A DNA stretch of 64,000 bases, taken from NCBI RefSeq assembly GCF_016612505.1, contig NZ_JAENRR010000008.1:1-64000 (forward strand). Direction: 5' to 3'. The notes below the pieces were generated by a model. The model was not told the DNA's origin. It ran no database searches and saw only the letters and a list, made by a program, of their open reading frames with translations. This DNA comes from Carboxylicivirga marina (lineage in GTDB: Bacteria; Bacteroidota; Bacteroidia; Bacteroidales; Marinilabiliaceae). The position numbers were made by a program, and so were the translations under genes. Below are positions 24,200 to 32,631 of the stretch, piece after piece (position 1 is the first letter of the stretch; each line of letters begins with the position of its first letter).

Positions 24200-24522
24200 T
24201 CAAAAAGGAATGGCTTGATAAAATCTTTGACGAAGGCAAAGTATGGGAAATGCGAACCTCCAAAACCAATATAACCGGTCGGATTGGTTTGATAGAATCA
24301 GGCTCCGGCTTAATAGTTGGTGAAGCCACCTTAAGCGGATGCTCACTGGAACCAGTGCCAAAAGATAAAGATTTAATCAAGTACCATAAGGTCGAGAACT
24401 TGGATTTGTTGGATAAATGGAAATACGCCTGGTACTTGGAAAATGCGAAAAAATATAAAGAACCAATTCCATACGAGCACCCGAAAGGAGCTGTTATATG
24501 GGTGAAGCTGGTGGGAAAGTGA
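24181..24522 (+). CDS. ASCH-domain protein
   Basis: 113 residues. ALIIKKEWLDKIFDEGK, WEMRTSKTNITGRIGLIESG and IVGEATLSGC carry the PUA-like ASCH fold, thought to bind RNA or modified nucleosides. The length equals a single domain. It ends the early operon before a strong bidirectional terminator. Confidence 0.8.
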   Translation: MDRALIIKKEWLDKIFDEGKVWEMRTSKTNITGRIGLIESGSGLIVGEATLSGCSLEPVPKDKDLIKYHKVENLDLLDKWKYAWYLENAKKYKEPIPYEHPKGAVIWVKLVGK

Positions 24523-24528
24523 TACAAT

Positions 24529-24552
24529 AAAGGGTATCGTGTGATACCCTTT
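24529..24552. terminator. Bidirectional terminator between convergent operons
   Basis: AAAGGGTATC-GTGT-GATACCCTTT, a perfect 10-bp stem between the rightward ASCH gene and the leftward lipoprotein gene. Confidence 0.75.
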
Positions 24553-24603
24553 ATTTGTGATACTAATAAATCGACTAATTTTTATAGCTTTTGCTATGCT
24601 CTT

Positions 24604-25101
24604 TTATTCCTCTAAAACTTTATTCTTTTCCTTCTCATATTCTTCCTGAGTAATAACTTTTTCGTCAAGAAGTTGCTTTAATTCACGAAGTTTATCTGCT
24701 TTTGATTTAGTATTTTTCTTTTTTTCTGACGAAATGTTTGGTTGATTGTCAAGTAGTGGGGATAGTTCATAAGTGTGAGTTGGTTTATACTTCATTGTCC
24801 ACAAGAAAGGCACTAAAACAAAAACACCACCAATAATTGCCCCAACATCAGCCTGTTCATTTCTTGATAATGAAGTATGAAAAGTTTCATATCCTTCCTT
24901 TTCTAATCTAACTGTCGTTGTACTTCCCACAATTTTAGTGTCTGTATGAGAATATGGTGTTTCACCAACATGCTCTCCATTTAAATAAACTTTCGCTCCA
25001 TCTGTGGATGATTGTATCATTGTTGTACTAGCACAACTAGAAAGTAAAACTGTCCCTGCTAAAATTATTGAAGCCGTTTTTAATGCAATTGTTCTTCTCA
25101 T
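24604..25101 (-). CDS. PEGA/SHOCT-domain lipoprotein, prophage cargo
   Basis: 165 residues. A lipoprotein signal ends at Cys23 (LLSSC). A PEGA domain (about 30-82) holds GAKVYLNGEHVGETPYS, a hydrophobic segment lies near 88-105, and a C-terminal SHOCT motif (KLRELKQLLDEKVITQEEY) ends the protein. It is transcribed against the early genes and so is probably expressed in the lysogen. It may alter the host surface, but its role is unknown. Confidence 0.7.
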   Translation of the reverse strand: MRRTIALKTASIILAGTVLLSSCASTTMIQSSTDGAKVYLNGEHVGETPYSHTDTKIVGSTTTVRLEKEGYETFHTSLSRNEQADVGAIIGGVFVLVPFLWTMKYKPTHTYELSPLLDNQPNISSEKKKNTKSKADKLRELKQLLDEKVITQEEYEKEKNKVLEE

Positions 25102-25275
25102 TTTTAAATACCTTTTTAACTTATGTTTTTCTCTTGTGCTCTTAAATTATTACAAAACTTAAGAGCAGATAAAAACACTAAGTACCTTTGTTTCATGTTA
25201 TTAAAACTATTATCGATTTTGCGCGGATTATATCTAAAATCGTGCCACGATATGATGCCTCTTAGTTAAAAAGAT
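25102..25275. promoter_or_regulatory. Control region of the leftward cargo genes
   Basis: Contains a perfect inverted repeat TGCTCTTAA...TTAAGAGCA (25137-25167), a palindrome ATCGTG-C-CACGAT (25239-25251), and CGATTTT...AAAATCG (25214-25242). These are candidate operators for the lipoprotein gene; no T-run follows, so termination is less likely. Confidence 0.4.
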
Positions 25276-25581
25276 TTACCTAAACTGCCCTTCTCCTTCT
25301 TCAGTTTTTCTTTCCAACTCTTTAAACGCCTCTTGTATAACCTCACACAGCTTAATTAGTTTGTGCGGTTCAATAGGACTAACCGGCTTTATTTTTGGAG
25401 TAAAAGGCCGTTGTGCTTTACACATTATTTCCATAAACACCTGGCCGCCTCGAAATAATAACTTTATTCGATAATCAGTAACGGTATTGTAATGGTGTAT
25501 GTATGGATCAACTCTGCAAGTCACCTCCATTGAATTGGCTGCAAATTCTTGGTCAATTGTTTTTTGGAGGAGGTGTTGCAT
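25276..25581 (-). CDS. Hypothetical prophage cargo protein, 101 aa
   Basis: 101 residues with beta-segments around DYRIKLLFRGGQVFMEIMCK and a helical end (KLIKLCEVIQEAFKELERK). No family recognised. It lies 7 bp downstream of the membrane protein at 25589-26356, so the two are probably co-expressed. Confidence 0.5.
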   Translation of the reverse strand: MQHLLQKTIDQEFAANSMEVTCRVDPYIHHYNTVTDYRIKLLFRGGQVFMEIMCKAQRPFTPKIKPVSPIEPHKLIKLCEVIQEAFKELERKTEEGEGQFR

Positions 25582-25588
25582 TAGTTAT

Positions 25589-26356
25589 CTAGTTTTTACT
25601 TCTAACTACCCACTTAAGGAATTCTTGCCCTTTTGAAGAAAGCTTAAAGTACGAACCGGATTTTATAACTAAATCATAAGCAATCAGTTTCTCAAAACTA
25701 GGGATATCATTAATCAAAAATGAACTTTCAGAAATATATCGATGTGCCCTATCTGCGAAAATCTTGATAGGTTTCAGTTCAATTAATTTTCTAAATTCGT
25801 TTAGTTTAGACAAAGGAAGCTGGTAATCTTCGTTAGATTGAAGACTAGTCGTATTGTTTTGATTATTTTCGTTATCTGATTCTTTCTTTAATAAACTATT
25901 TTCTTTCCTCAAGGCATTAATGATATCATTCTTTTTTTCAAGCATATCATTATACTTTTGTTCAAGAGTATCAATTTCAAGGCGTAAGTTTATAGATTGT
26001 TCCTTCGTAAGAAGCTTTTTTTCTTCTTTTTCATTCTTAATCTTATTCTTTCTGACATCAAACGTCAACCATAGTTTATATGCTTGTTCTGAGAGCCAAG
26101 CATAACCAGTTAGGATTATCAATGATGATACTGCTGGCCAAAACAATCCACAACACCAATTAAGTAAATGCGTATCTATATAATCAAACTTTGTTAAGCC
26201 ATTTAGTTCCTTAGTCTCCGTGAGAAAGATAACAAAGTAGATCTTCCAGTTCCATAAAGACCAACTGAAGAAAAAGGTTCCAAATAGTGGACTTACTGTG
26301 CGTTCATAAAGAATTGCTCTAATAGATTTAAGTGCTTCGTCTATCATATGCATCAT
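25589..26356 (-). CDS. Two-helix membrane protein with coiled coil and winged-helix-like end; candidate exclusion or defence gene
   Basis: 255 residues. ERTVSPLFGTFFFSWSLWNWK leads into the first membrane helix (about 22-45); the second lies at about 72-92. A cytoplasmic coiled coil (about 105-165) follows, then a Ser/Asn-rich linker. The C-terminus (about 185-250) looks like a small winged helix ending FLKWVVRS. The N-terminal motif recalls a widespread family of uncharacterised membrane proteins. A lone leftward gene between early and late modules is typical of prophage cargo; superinfection exclusion is inference. Confidence 0.6.
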   Translation of the reverse strand: MMHMIDEALKSIRAILYERTVSPLFGTFFFSWSLWNWKIYFVIFLTETKELNGLTKFDYIDTHLLNWCCGLFWPAVSSLIILTGYAWLSEQAYKLWLTFDVRKNKIKNEKEEKKLLTKEQSINLRLEIDTLEQKYNDMLEKKNDIINALRKENSLLKKESDNENNQNNTTSLQSNEDYQLPLSKLNEFRKLIELKPIKIFADRAHRYISESSFLINDIPSFEKLIAYDLVIKSGSYFKLSSKGQEFLKWVVRSKN

Positions 26357-26392
26357 TTTGTCTAGGTTATCTCAAAGGTAAATTTTTTCTCA

Positions 26393-26410
26393 AAAACGTA
26401 CGTACGTTTT
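26393..26410. promoter_or_regulatory. 18-bp perfect palindrome between divergent genes
   Basis: AAAACGTACGTACGTTTT lies 37 bp upstream of the leftward membrane-protein gene and 31 bp upstream of the rightward gene at 26441. Its position and symmetry suggest an operator that governs both the cargo and the late-operon entry. Confidence 0.55.
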
Positions 26411-26440
26411 CCCTTTTTCTGTCTTTAATAGTAAAAGCTT

Positions 26441-26821
26441 ATGGAAAAGAAAGAGCTTGAACTGCGAGAAGAGAACTTAAAACTCAGAGAAAAGGAGCTT
26501 GAGTTAAAGATTGAGATATATGAGGCAAGGGCACCAAAGGTAAAAGTGATAGAAAAGACCATGAAGAGGCGTACTGTTGCCAAATGGTTCTTTTTCTTTT
26601 TGTCAATTACTGCCATTGCTCCAATTGCATTGCCATACATTAAGCCGGCGCTATTCCAGCAATATAAATGGTTGCTATTAGCCCAGCTTATCATGTTCAT
26701 TTATCTCCACTGGTTGGCATCGGGCCAAGTTAAAAGGTGGGCGTACAACTTTCGTCAATGGTACAAACGAGGCTTAGAACGAGCAAAAGACCATGAGCGC
26801 GAACGAAAGAAAGCGATTTAA
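26441..26821 (+). CDS. Coiled-coil membrane protein, unknown function
   Basis: 126 residues: a charged coiled coil (about 1-40), two hydrophobic helices (about 47-67 and 78-95), and a basic tail. It is the first gene of the rightward late operon and overlaps the HNH gene by 29 bp. No family recognised. Confidence 0.5.
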   Translation: MEKKELELREENLKLREKELELKIEIYEARAPKVKVIEKTMKRRTVAKWFFFFLSITAIAPIALPYIKPALFQQYKWLLLAQLIMFIYLHWLASGQVKRWAYNFRQWYKRGLERAKDHERERKKAI

Positions 26822-27170
26822 GTTCGTCAATCAGGATAAGCGAATAGAGAAAGGACAAACTGAGGTATCAAGAGCCGGATTCTACAATAAGAAAGAATGG
26901 CAACATTTAAGAGCTTCATTTATCCGGCAAAACTCATTATGCGAACACTGCAAACTCAAAGGCCTCTATATAGCCGCTACTGTAGTTGACCACATCGAAC
27001 CGCTTACACTTGATAACATGTGGACACTGGGCTTACAATGGGATAACCTCCAAAGCTTATGCAATACATGCCACAGGAGAAAGACAAACCGGTCCAAAGG
27101 CAAATACTCACCAGAGAATATGAAGAAAGGCCGAGCACTAATGAATAAGTTTAACGATTTCAATAAATAG
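26793..27170 (+). CDS. HNH endonuclease, packaging-associated
   Basis: 125 residues. LCEHCKLKG, VVDHIEPLTL and LCNTCHRRK give the Cys-x-x-Cys/HNH/Cys-x-x-Cys fold. HNH proteins beside the terminase are required for cos cleavage in HK97-like phages, and that role is likely here. It lies 2 bp before the next gene and 470 bp before the small terminase gene. Confidence 0.85.
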   Translation: MSANERKRFKFVNQDKRIEKGQTEVSRAGFYNKKEWQHLRASFIRQNSLCEHCKLKGLYIAATVVDHIEPLTLDNMWTLGLQWDNLQSLCNTCHRRKTNRSKGKYSPENMKKGRALMNKFNDFNK

Positions 27171-27172
27171 TC

Positions 27173-27517
27173 ATGGCAGAACAAGAAGAAAAGAAAGCTA
27201 CTGAACAAGTAGAGCAGAACACTGACCAGGTAACTGAAGAAACGACTCAGGAAACAACCACCGATACCACAGTGGAAGAAACAAAGGAGCAAACAGAAGA
27301 GGCACCTGAACAACCAGGAGCCGATAAGCCAGCAGAACAGGAAAAGCCAAAGAAGAAGTCAAGCAAGACAATAGGCTATGCAGCTGCTTACATCGGTAAA
27401 GGTGGACAGCCTCAAGTCTTAGCTGGTTCATCCAAGAGAAAGAAGGATGCAGAGAGAAAGCTAAGAGAGAACGGAGTGAGTAAGGAGAGCATGCGTGTTA
27501 CTCCAATCAAAGAGTAA
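27173..27517 (+). CDS. Acidic low-complexity phage protein with basic C-terminal domain
   Basis: 114 residues. Residues 1-58 are Glu/Thr/Pro-rich and probably disordered; the C-terminal 50 residues (KTIGYAAAYIGKGG, RKKDAERKLRENG) look folded. Start is 2 bp after the HNH stop. Function unknown. Confidence 0.5.
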   Translation: MAEQEEKKATEQVEQNTDQVTEETTQETTTDTTVEETKEQTEEAPEQPGADKPAEQEKPKKKSSKTIGYAAAYIGKGGQPQVLAGSSKRKKDAERKLRENGVSKESMRVTPIKE

Positions 27518-27642
27518 AACAATAAGCCCAGGGGGGCTAAATAAAGTTTGGTTCTTAAGAAAATTGAAACCATACGGCCCTACCTTTCTCATAAAATATC
27601 CGTTTTCGTGCGGGTGGGGGGTGATGATTTAACAAGAAAACT
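27518..27642. other. Candidate cos region upstream of the terminase
   Basis: 125 bp between the HNH-linked genes and the small terminase gene. It contains a hairpin AGCCC-AGGG-GGGCT and a G-rich tract GCGGGTGGGGGGTGATG near 27610-27626. cos sites of HNH-dependent phages lie in this place. No cleavage site can be read directly. Confidence 0.4.
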
Positions 27643-27966
27643 ATGGCATTACAGACAGCGACGATTAAAGCAAAGCTAGAGGAGTTGGGCGTTTGGAAGC
27701 CTGCAATGACACTCTCGGTTAGCCAGCTGGTTGATGTAGATTCCACTTTAGACTTGATGCAAAAAGCTATCAAAAAAGATGGCGTGAGCCTGGAACATAC
27801 ATCGCGAGAAGGACACACAAGGATAACTGCCCACCCTCTTTTGACGGAAATAACAAAGCTGCAAGCGGTAAAACAAAAGCTAATGAATGACCTCTTGCTT
27901 ACTCCCAGTGCATTGGATAAAACGAGGAAGCATGATGATGAGGACGATACTTTTAAGAAAATCTAA
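27643..27966 (+). CDS. Terminase small subunit, P27 family
   Basis: 107 residues. IKAKLEELGVWKPAMTLSVSQLVDVDSTLDLM and HPLLTEITKLQAVKQKLMNDL match P27-family small terminases, which bind the packaging site. It abuts the large subunit (overlap of 1 bp). Confidence 0.85.
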   Translation: MALQTATIKAKLEELGVWKPAMTLSVSQLVDVDSTLDLMQKAIKKDGVSLEHTSREGHTRITAHPLLTEITKLQAVKQKLMNDLLLTPSALDKTRKHDDEDDTFKKI

Positions 27967-29693
27967 TGTACGGCAAATATGATCCATCAAATGAAAAAGA
28001 TAGAGAAGCATTTGCCGATGAGGTTTTAAGAAGGTCAGCGGAGTACCAGGAGCGAGTTTTGAGCGGTGAGCAAGTTGCACCCGAGACAATTGAGAAAGCA
28101 GTAAAACGCCACCAGGCATTTAAGGAAAAGTACGAGTACCGTGAGGATGAGGTGAGGCGAATAGCGAAGATATTTTGCTTTATGGCTATTCCCATTAATG
28201 ACCGGCCAACTCAATTTATGCCGGCACCTTGGCAATGTTTTGTACTTGAGGGCTTGTTTGGTTTGTGGAAAGGTGACAAGCGCGTGTTTATGTTTGCGCT
28301 TATTCATGTGAGCCGGAAGAGTGGTAAAACGATGTTTGCTGCCGCACTTGCTATCATCTTTTTCACAAAGCTGGGTGGCATGAGCTCCGAGGTTTACGGA
28401 TGTGGAACCACCTTTGACCAGGCTAAGCAACTTTTGAACTATTGTAAAACGATTGTTCGGAATAGTCATAAGAGCCTGAAGAAAGCCATTAAGACTTTTA
28501 GGGATTCGCTGACGTATGACGATGGTGGTTCCAGTCATATACTGAAACCAATTGCCAACACACCGGAGCTGTTGGATGGAAAAAACCCGAGTGCATGCGT
28601 GTACGATGAGAGCCATGCTTTCCCGGATGATGATTTGAAAGAGGTTATCATTACAGGAATGGGTGCCAGGGCCAATCCTCTTTTTATGGAGATATCGACC
28701 GCCGGATTCTTAACCGTTGGTTACCCCTACTTTGAGAATGTGGCTTTGGGGCGTAAGGTACTGGATGGTGAGGTTGAGGATGATTCAACGCTTTACCTCA
28801 TTTATGAGATGGAGAGCGAGGAGGAAGCAGCCAGCTGTGAAGTTGAGCAATTGGAAAAAGCTAACCCGGGATTGGGTTACTCGATAAATCCGGAGCGTTT
28901 GGAAGAGATGCGCAAAAAAGCCAAGCTGCTACCAAGTAGCTGGAAACACTTTCTGGTTAAGAATGCGAACATCTTCCAAACGACTGCGGAAGATCCTTTT
29001 ATCAGCGATGAGGATTACTTGCAATGTGCAGATCCTGTATTGCTTGATGAGCTGGAAGGTGCAAGAGCATGGATAGGCATTGACTTATCTCAGGCGGTGG
29101 ATTTAACGGCCTTTGTGGTGATTGCCGAACATCCGGAAACTAAAAAACTGCACACCATACCGTTTCACTTTTTCCCGATGCGATTTTTGGAGAAAAAAGC
29201 AGTGCGAGCGAATGGTGTTGACTTACGACCATGGATTGAAGAGGGCTTTATTGAACCGCACGAGGATAGGATTGATGAGGATAGGATAATATCAGAGCTG
29301 TACAGACAGATAAACTTCTTTAAAGTTCAGCTGATTGTTTATGATCCTCACTCGGCTCACAACATAGTTGCTCATTTAAAAGGTGACCTGGAGCTCATTA
29401 AGAAATTTGATATTGTGGCCTATGCTCAAAGCTGGCTTATGATGTCAGCTCCGGCTAAATATCTTGAACGATTAGTGCTTGGCGGTGAAATTAACCTGGG
29501 GCAAAATCCTGTTTTGCGTTACTGTAACTCTAATGCTCGAGTGCAGTTCTCCATATCATCGAATCTGATTAGGATTACCAAAGACGAGCAGCTGAACCCA
29601 ATTGACAGCATGATTGCCCTAGTAATGGCTTTGGGTGCTTACATGGAGACTGAATACGATGAAATTAACCACTTATTAGGCGATAAAGAATGA
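27966..29693 (+). CDS. Terminase large subunit, P27/HK97-type
   Basis: 575 residues. The ATPase domain has HVSRKSGKTMFAA (Walker A, about 115-123) and a Walker B-like ACVYDESHAF; the nuclease domain contains WIGIDLSQAVDLTAF and VYDPHSA with acidic metal ligands. It cuts and translocates DNA into the prohead. Its stop overlaps the portal start. Confidence 0.92.
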   Translation: MYGKYDPSNEKDREAFADEVLRRSAEYQERVLSGEQVAPETIEKAVKRHQAFKEKYEYREDEVRRIAKIFCFMAIPINDRPTQFMPAPWQCFVLEGLFGLWKGDKRVFMFALIHVSRKSGKTMFAAALAIIFFTKLGGMSSEVYGCGTTFDQAKQLLNYCKTIVRNSHKSLKKAIKTFRDSLTYDDGGSSHILKPIANTPELLDGKNPSACVYDESHAFPDDDLKEVIITGMGARANPLFMEISTAGFLTVGYPYFENVALGRKVLDGEVEDDSTLYLIYEMESEEEAASCEVEQLEKANPGLGYSINPERLEEMRKKAKLLPSSWKHFLVKNANIFQTTAEDPFISDEDYLQCADPVLLDELEGARAWIGIDLSQAVDLTAFVVIAEHPETKKLHTIPFHFFPMRFLEKKAVRANGVDLRPWIEEGFIEPHEDRIDEDRIISELYRQINFFKVQLIVYDPHSAHNIVAHLKGDLELIKKFDIVAYAQSWLMMSAPAKYLERLVLGGEINLGQNPVLRYCNSNARVQFSISSNLIRITKDEQLNPIDSMIALVMALGAYMETEYDEINHLLGDKE

Positions 29694-30943
29694 ATTTTTT
29701 AGACATAGTAAACGGTTTTGTTGGCATTCCGACGATTGTGAGGCAGGGGGTTTTTAACCCGGACGCCATCCACAGCGTGAGAGAAGAGCCGGAAAACGGA
29801 GCAACGGTGTACACTTGTTGCAAAATCCTATCGGATAACTTCAGTCGATTGCCGGTTGTGGTTAAAAAAGATGGCGAAGTACAAAAGGGCCATAAGATTA
29901 GTAAGCTTTTTAACGGCAAGCCTAACAGCTTTATGAACCGCCAACAAATATTGGCACTGGCCGAATGGGAGCGCAATACTTTTGGCAACTCATTTATTGA
30001 AATACTGGACAATGGTAAGCTGATGCCTATTGATGCCGGACGAATTATCAATTACGAGGTTGATAAGAATGGTGAGCTGAAGTATGAAATTATGACAGCT
30101 GCTGATCCTCGTTTGAAATCGGACCATTTTATTAAAAGCCGATGGATTAAAAGCAGTAAGATGCTACACTTTAAGCATACCGGTTTTATAATGGGCCTCT
30201 CTCCTATTTCTGCCGCAGCTGCTGACCTGAAGCTATTGCAAAATGCGAGCGATACGGTTAATTCATTTTATCGGAACCGTGCCATTATACCTTTAGCGCT
30301 AGAAAGCACAGTTGCTGACCCGAAGCAGTATGCACTTGTAGAGGATGAGCGAAAGCAATTTGACACTAAGTACCAAGGTGCTTTAAAAAGTGGGAAAACG
30401 GCTGTACTTCCGGTTAACTCAAAGCTTACACCTTTAGCTGTTCACTTTGCCGATGCTGAATTAATTGGCACGATGAAGTTTAGCCGCGATGAGATTTGCA
30501 CCATGTTCTCCATTCCTAACTTTTTGGTGAATGAGATGGACAGCAAGCAGAAGATTGAGGATGTAATGCTGTTGCTCAAACAAACCACACTGGCGCCTAT
30601 TGCCAATATCTATGCTCAGGAGATTGCTTTTAAGATGTTGAGTGATTCTGAGATTGAGCAGGGTTATACAGTGGAGTTTGACTTTGATAATTTGCTTGAG
30701 GTTGATTTTGAATCGAAGGTAAATGCATACTCCAAAGCAACAACTACCGGACTGATGAGCCCTAACCAAGTCATTAAGAAATTTGGCGGCACTCCAATTA
30801 AGGAAGCCTGGGGCGAAATGCACTTTATGCAGGCTCAGTACATACCGCTTGAGCAGTATGAGAAATACAACCAGCTGCTGAAGGATTCTCCGAATGTGAG
30901 CAAAGCTAAAAAGGACAACAAACTTAAAAGCGATGAAGAATAA
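29690..30943 (+). CDS. Phage portal protein, HK97 family
   Basis: 417 residues. VYTCCKILSDNFSRLPVVVKK, ALAEWERNTFGNSFIEI, and MKFSRDEICTMFSIPNFLV are characteristic of the HK97-type portal. It forms the DNA-entry ring and joins terminase and connector. It overlaps the capsid gene by 11 bp. Confidence 0.92.
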   Translation: MNFLDIVNGFVGIPTIVRQGVFNPDAIHSVREEPENGATVYTCCKILSDNFSRLPVVVKKDGEVQKGHKISKLFNGKPNSFMNRQQILALAEWERNTFGNSFIEILDNGKLMPIDAGRIINYEVDKNGELKYEIMTAADPRLKSDHFIKSRWIKSSKMLHFKHTGFIMGLSPISAAAADLKLLQNASDTVNSFYRNRAIIPLALESTVADPKQYALVEDERKQFDTKYQGALKSGKTAVLPVNSKLTPLAVHFADAELIGTMKFSRDEICTMFSIPNFLVNEMDSKQKIEDVMLLLKQTTLAPIANIYAQEIAFKMLSDSEIEQGYTVEFDFDNLLEVDFESKVNAYSKATTTGLMSPNQVIKKFGGTPIKEAWGEMHFMQAQYIPLEQYEKYNQLLKDSPNVSKAKKDNKLKSDEE

Positions 30944-32558
30944 CAAATTAGTGCTGGTCCGGCAAGATTCGGACGGCAACAACTTGCTGAGCTGGTACCC
31001 GATTGTATTTGGTCAGTTATCGCATAATCCAATCAATTACGCCGATGGTGTGAGTGCCTATGAGCGCATTCATGAAAATGCCCTGGCAACATGCGACATG
31101 AGCAACACCAAAGCGGTGGTTCACCATGACAATACCAAAATACTGGGGCGCACCAGTGCAGGAACCTTAACACTTGCTGTTGATGAATACGGTTTATTGG
31201 CCACTGTGAACATGGGTAAAACCCAGCTCCACCAGGATACTCTTGAGCAAGTATCGAGAGGTGATTTATTTGAGGGCTCATTTTTAGGAACCTGCACCAG
31301 TTACCGCGATTTACACCAGGGCGAAACGCCAGTGCGTGAGATTATGGTGATTGATAAACTTAAGGATGTAGCCATTGTAACCGATGCTGCCTACAAGGGC
31401 GCTATCATATTAAAAAGAAGTAATAACGAAAATTCTGAAACAATGACAGAAGCAGAAAAAAAAGCTAAAGAACAAGCTGAAGAATTAAAGCGTAGCCAGG
31501 AAGCAGCTGAAAAGGCAAAAGCTGACAAGCTGGAGCTTGAACGCAAATTAGCAACTGAGCAGGAAGCTAAGAAAAAGGCAGAAACCGAAGCTGCCAAGGC
31601 CAATGCTGAGTTAAAACGTAAGCAGGATGAAGAGAAAGCCGCTGAAGAGTTAAAGCGCAAAGCCGCTGAAGCTGTAAGTGGTGATTATCTGAAGTTGGTG
31701 CGTAAGGCCGCTGATGAAGGTGGTTCTGTTCTTTTGGAAAGAGCCGCTGGTGATGGTTCAACCGCTACCGAAGCTCAGATGATCCCAAAGGCCGTTGCTG
31801 AATTATCAATTAAAGGTAAGCAACCAATTTGGGAGCAGTTAAATACTAACCACTTTCCGAATGCAGTAGGCACCATTAATTTGCCATACCGTTCGCCAAA
31901 GGTTGGTGAGAGAGTAGCTGAATTGGCAGCATATACTAAGGATACAGTTTCTCCATTAGGAAACTTACTTACCGGAAAGCGTTTCGGTCATACGTTCCAA
32001 ATTACCGTTGAAACTTTGGCAGCTGCTGGAGATGCCTATTTCCAAAAGTTGATTGTTGACGGTATGAAAGCTGCTGACCGTGCATTTGATAAGTACATCT
32101 ATGAAAAGCTATTAGCTGGTGCTTCAGAAGTAGCCGAGGCAAATGCGTATGATGATGCATCATTTAATGCACTTCAGGAAGCTGTTGATTCAGATGGTGA
32201 AACTATCGCACTATCAACAAAGAAAGCATTCTTCAAATCGAAAGGTGCTAAGCTGGATGCTGGTTCTGGTAAGTTCCTTGTTACTAAATCAGGTGCAAAC
32301 AAAGGTGAAACGCATGATGGTATTGATTATTTCTTCTCTACCAACTTTGCCGAGGCGGCCAATGAAGAGCATGTGGTGATGGGTGACTTGTCAGCTGCTT
32401 TAGCAACTGCTGACTGGAACAAAACCGAGGTGATTGTTGATAAAATTACCGGTGCTAAAAGTGGTATCATCAATATCACTGTCAACAAGATTATGGATGC
32501 AGCTCTTGCGAATCCTACTGTTGTGGTTAAGTCTGCGGATTTAGATCCGAACGCATAA
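30933..32558 (+). CDS. Fused prohead protease, scaffold and major capsid protein, HK97 type
   Basis: 541 residues holding three parts. An HK97-like prohead protease (about 1-165) has candidate catalytic His64/65 and Ser116 (FEGSFLGT). A Lys/Glu/Ala coiled coil (about 172-245) resembles a scaffolding delta-domain. The capsid fold (about 265-541) follows. HK97 itself encodes protease and capsid as separate genes; a single fused frame means each subunit delivers its own protease, as seen in some other phages. A cleavage site near residue 250-265 is expected. Confidence 0.85.
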   Translation: MKNNKLVLVRQDSDGNNLLSWYPIVFGQLSHNPINYADGVSAYERIHENALATCDMSNTKAVVHHDNTKILGRTSAGTLTLAVDEYGLLATVNMGKTQLHQDTLEQVSRGDLFEGSFLGTCTSYRDLHQGETPVREIMVIDKLKDVAIVTDAAYKGAIILKRSNNENSETMTEAEKKAKEQAEELKRSQEAAEKAKADKLELERKLATEQEAKKKAETEAAKANAELKRKQDEEKAAEELKRKAAEAVSGDYLKLVRKAADEGGSVLLERAAGDGSTATEAQMIPKAVAELSIKGKQPIWEQLNTNHFPNAVGTINLPYRSPKVGERVAELAAYTKDTVSPLGNLLTGKRFGHTFQITVETLAAAGDAYFQKLIVDGMKAADRAFDKYIYEKLLAGASEVAEANAYDDASFNALQEAVDSDGETIALSTKKAFFKSKGAKLDAGSGKFLVTKSGANKGETHDGIDYFFSTNFAEAANEEHVVMGDLSAALATADWNKTEVIVDKITGAKSGIINITVNKIMDAALANPTVVVKSADLDPNA

Positions 32559-32585
32559 TATTTCTTTTCCATTTTTTATCGGGTG

Positions 32586-32605
32586 TAGGCTCTTTGGTGA
32601 GCCTA
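32586..32605 (+). other. Hairpin between capsid and connector genes
   Basis: TAGGCTC-TTTGGT-GAGCCTA, 7-bp stem without a following T-run, in the 73-bp gap after the capsid gene. It may stabilise the upstream capsid mRNA or slow transcription. Confidence 0.4.
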
Positions 32606-32631
32606 TACTCACAAGTCAAAACTGACAAGCT

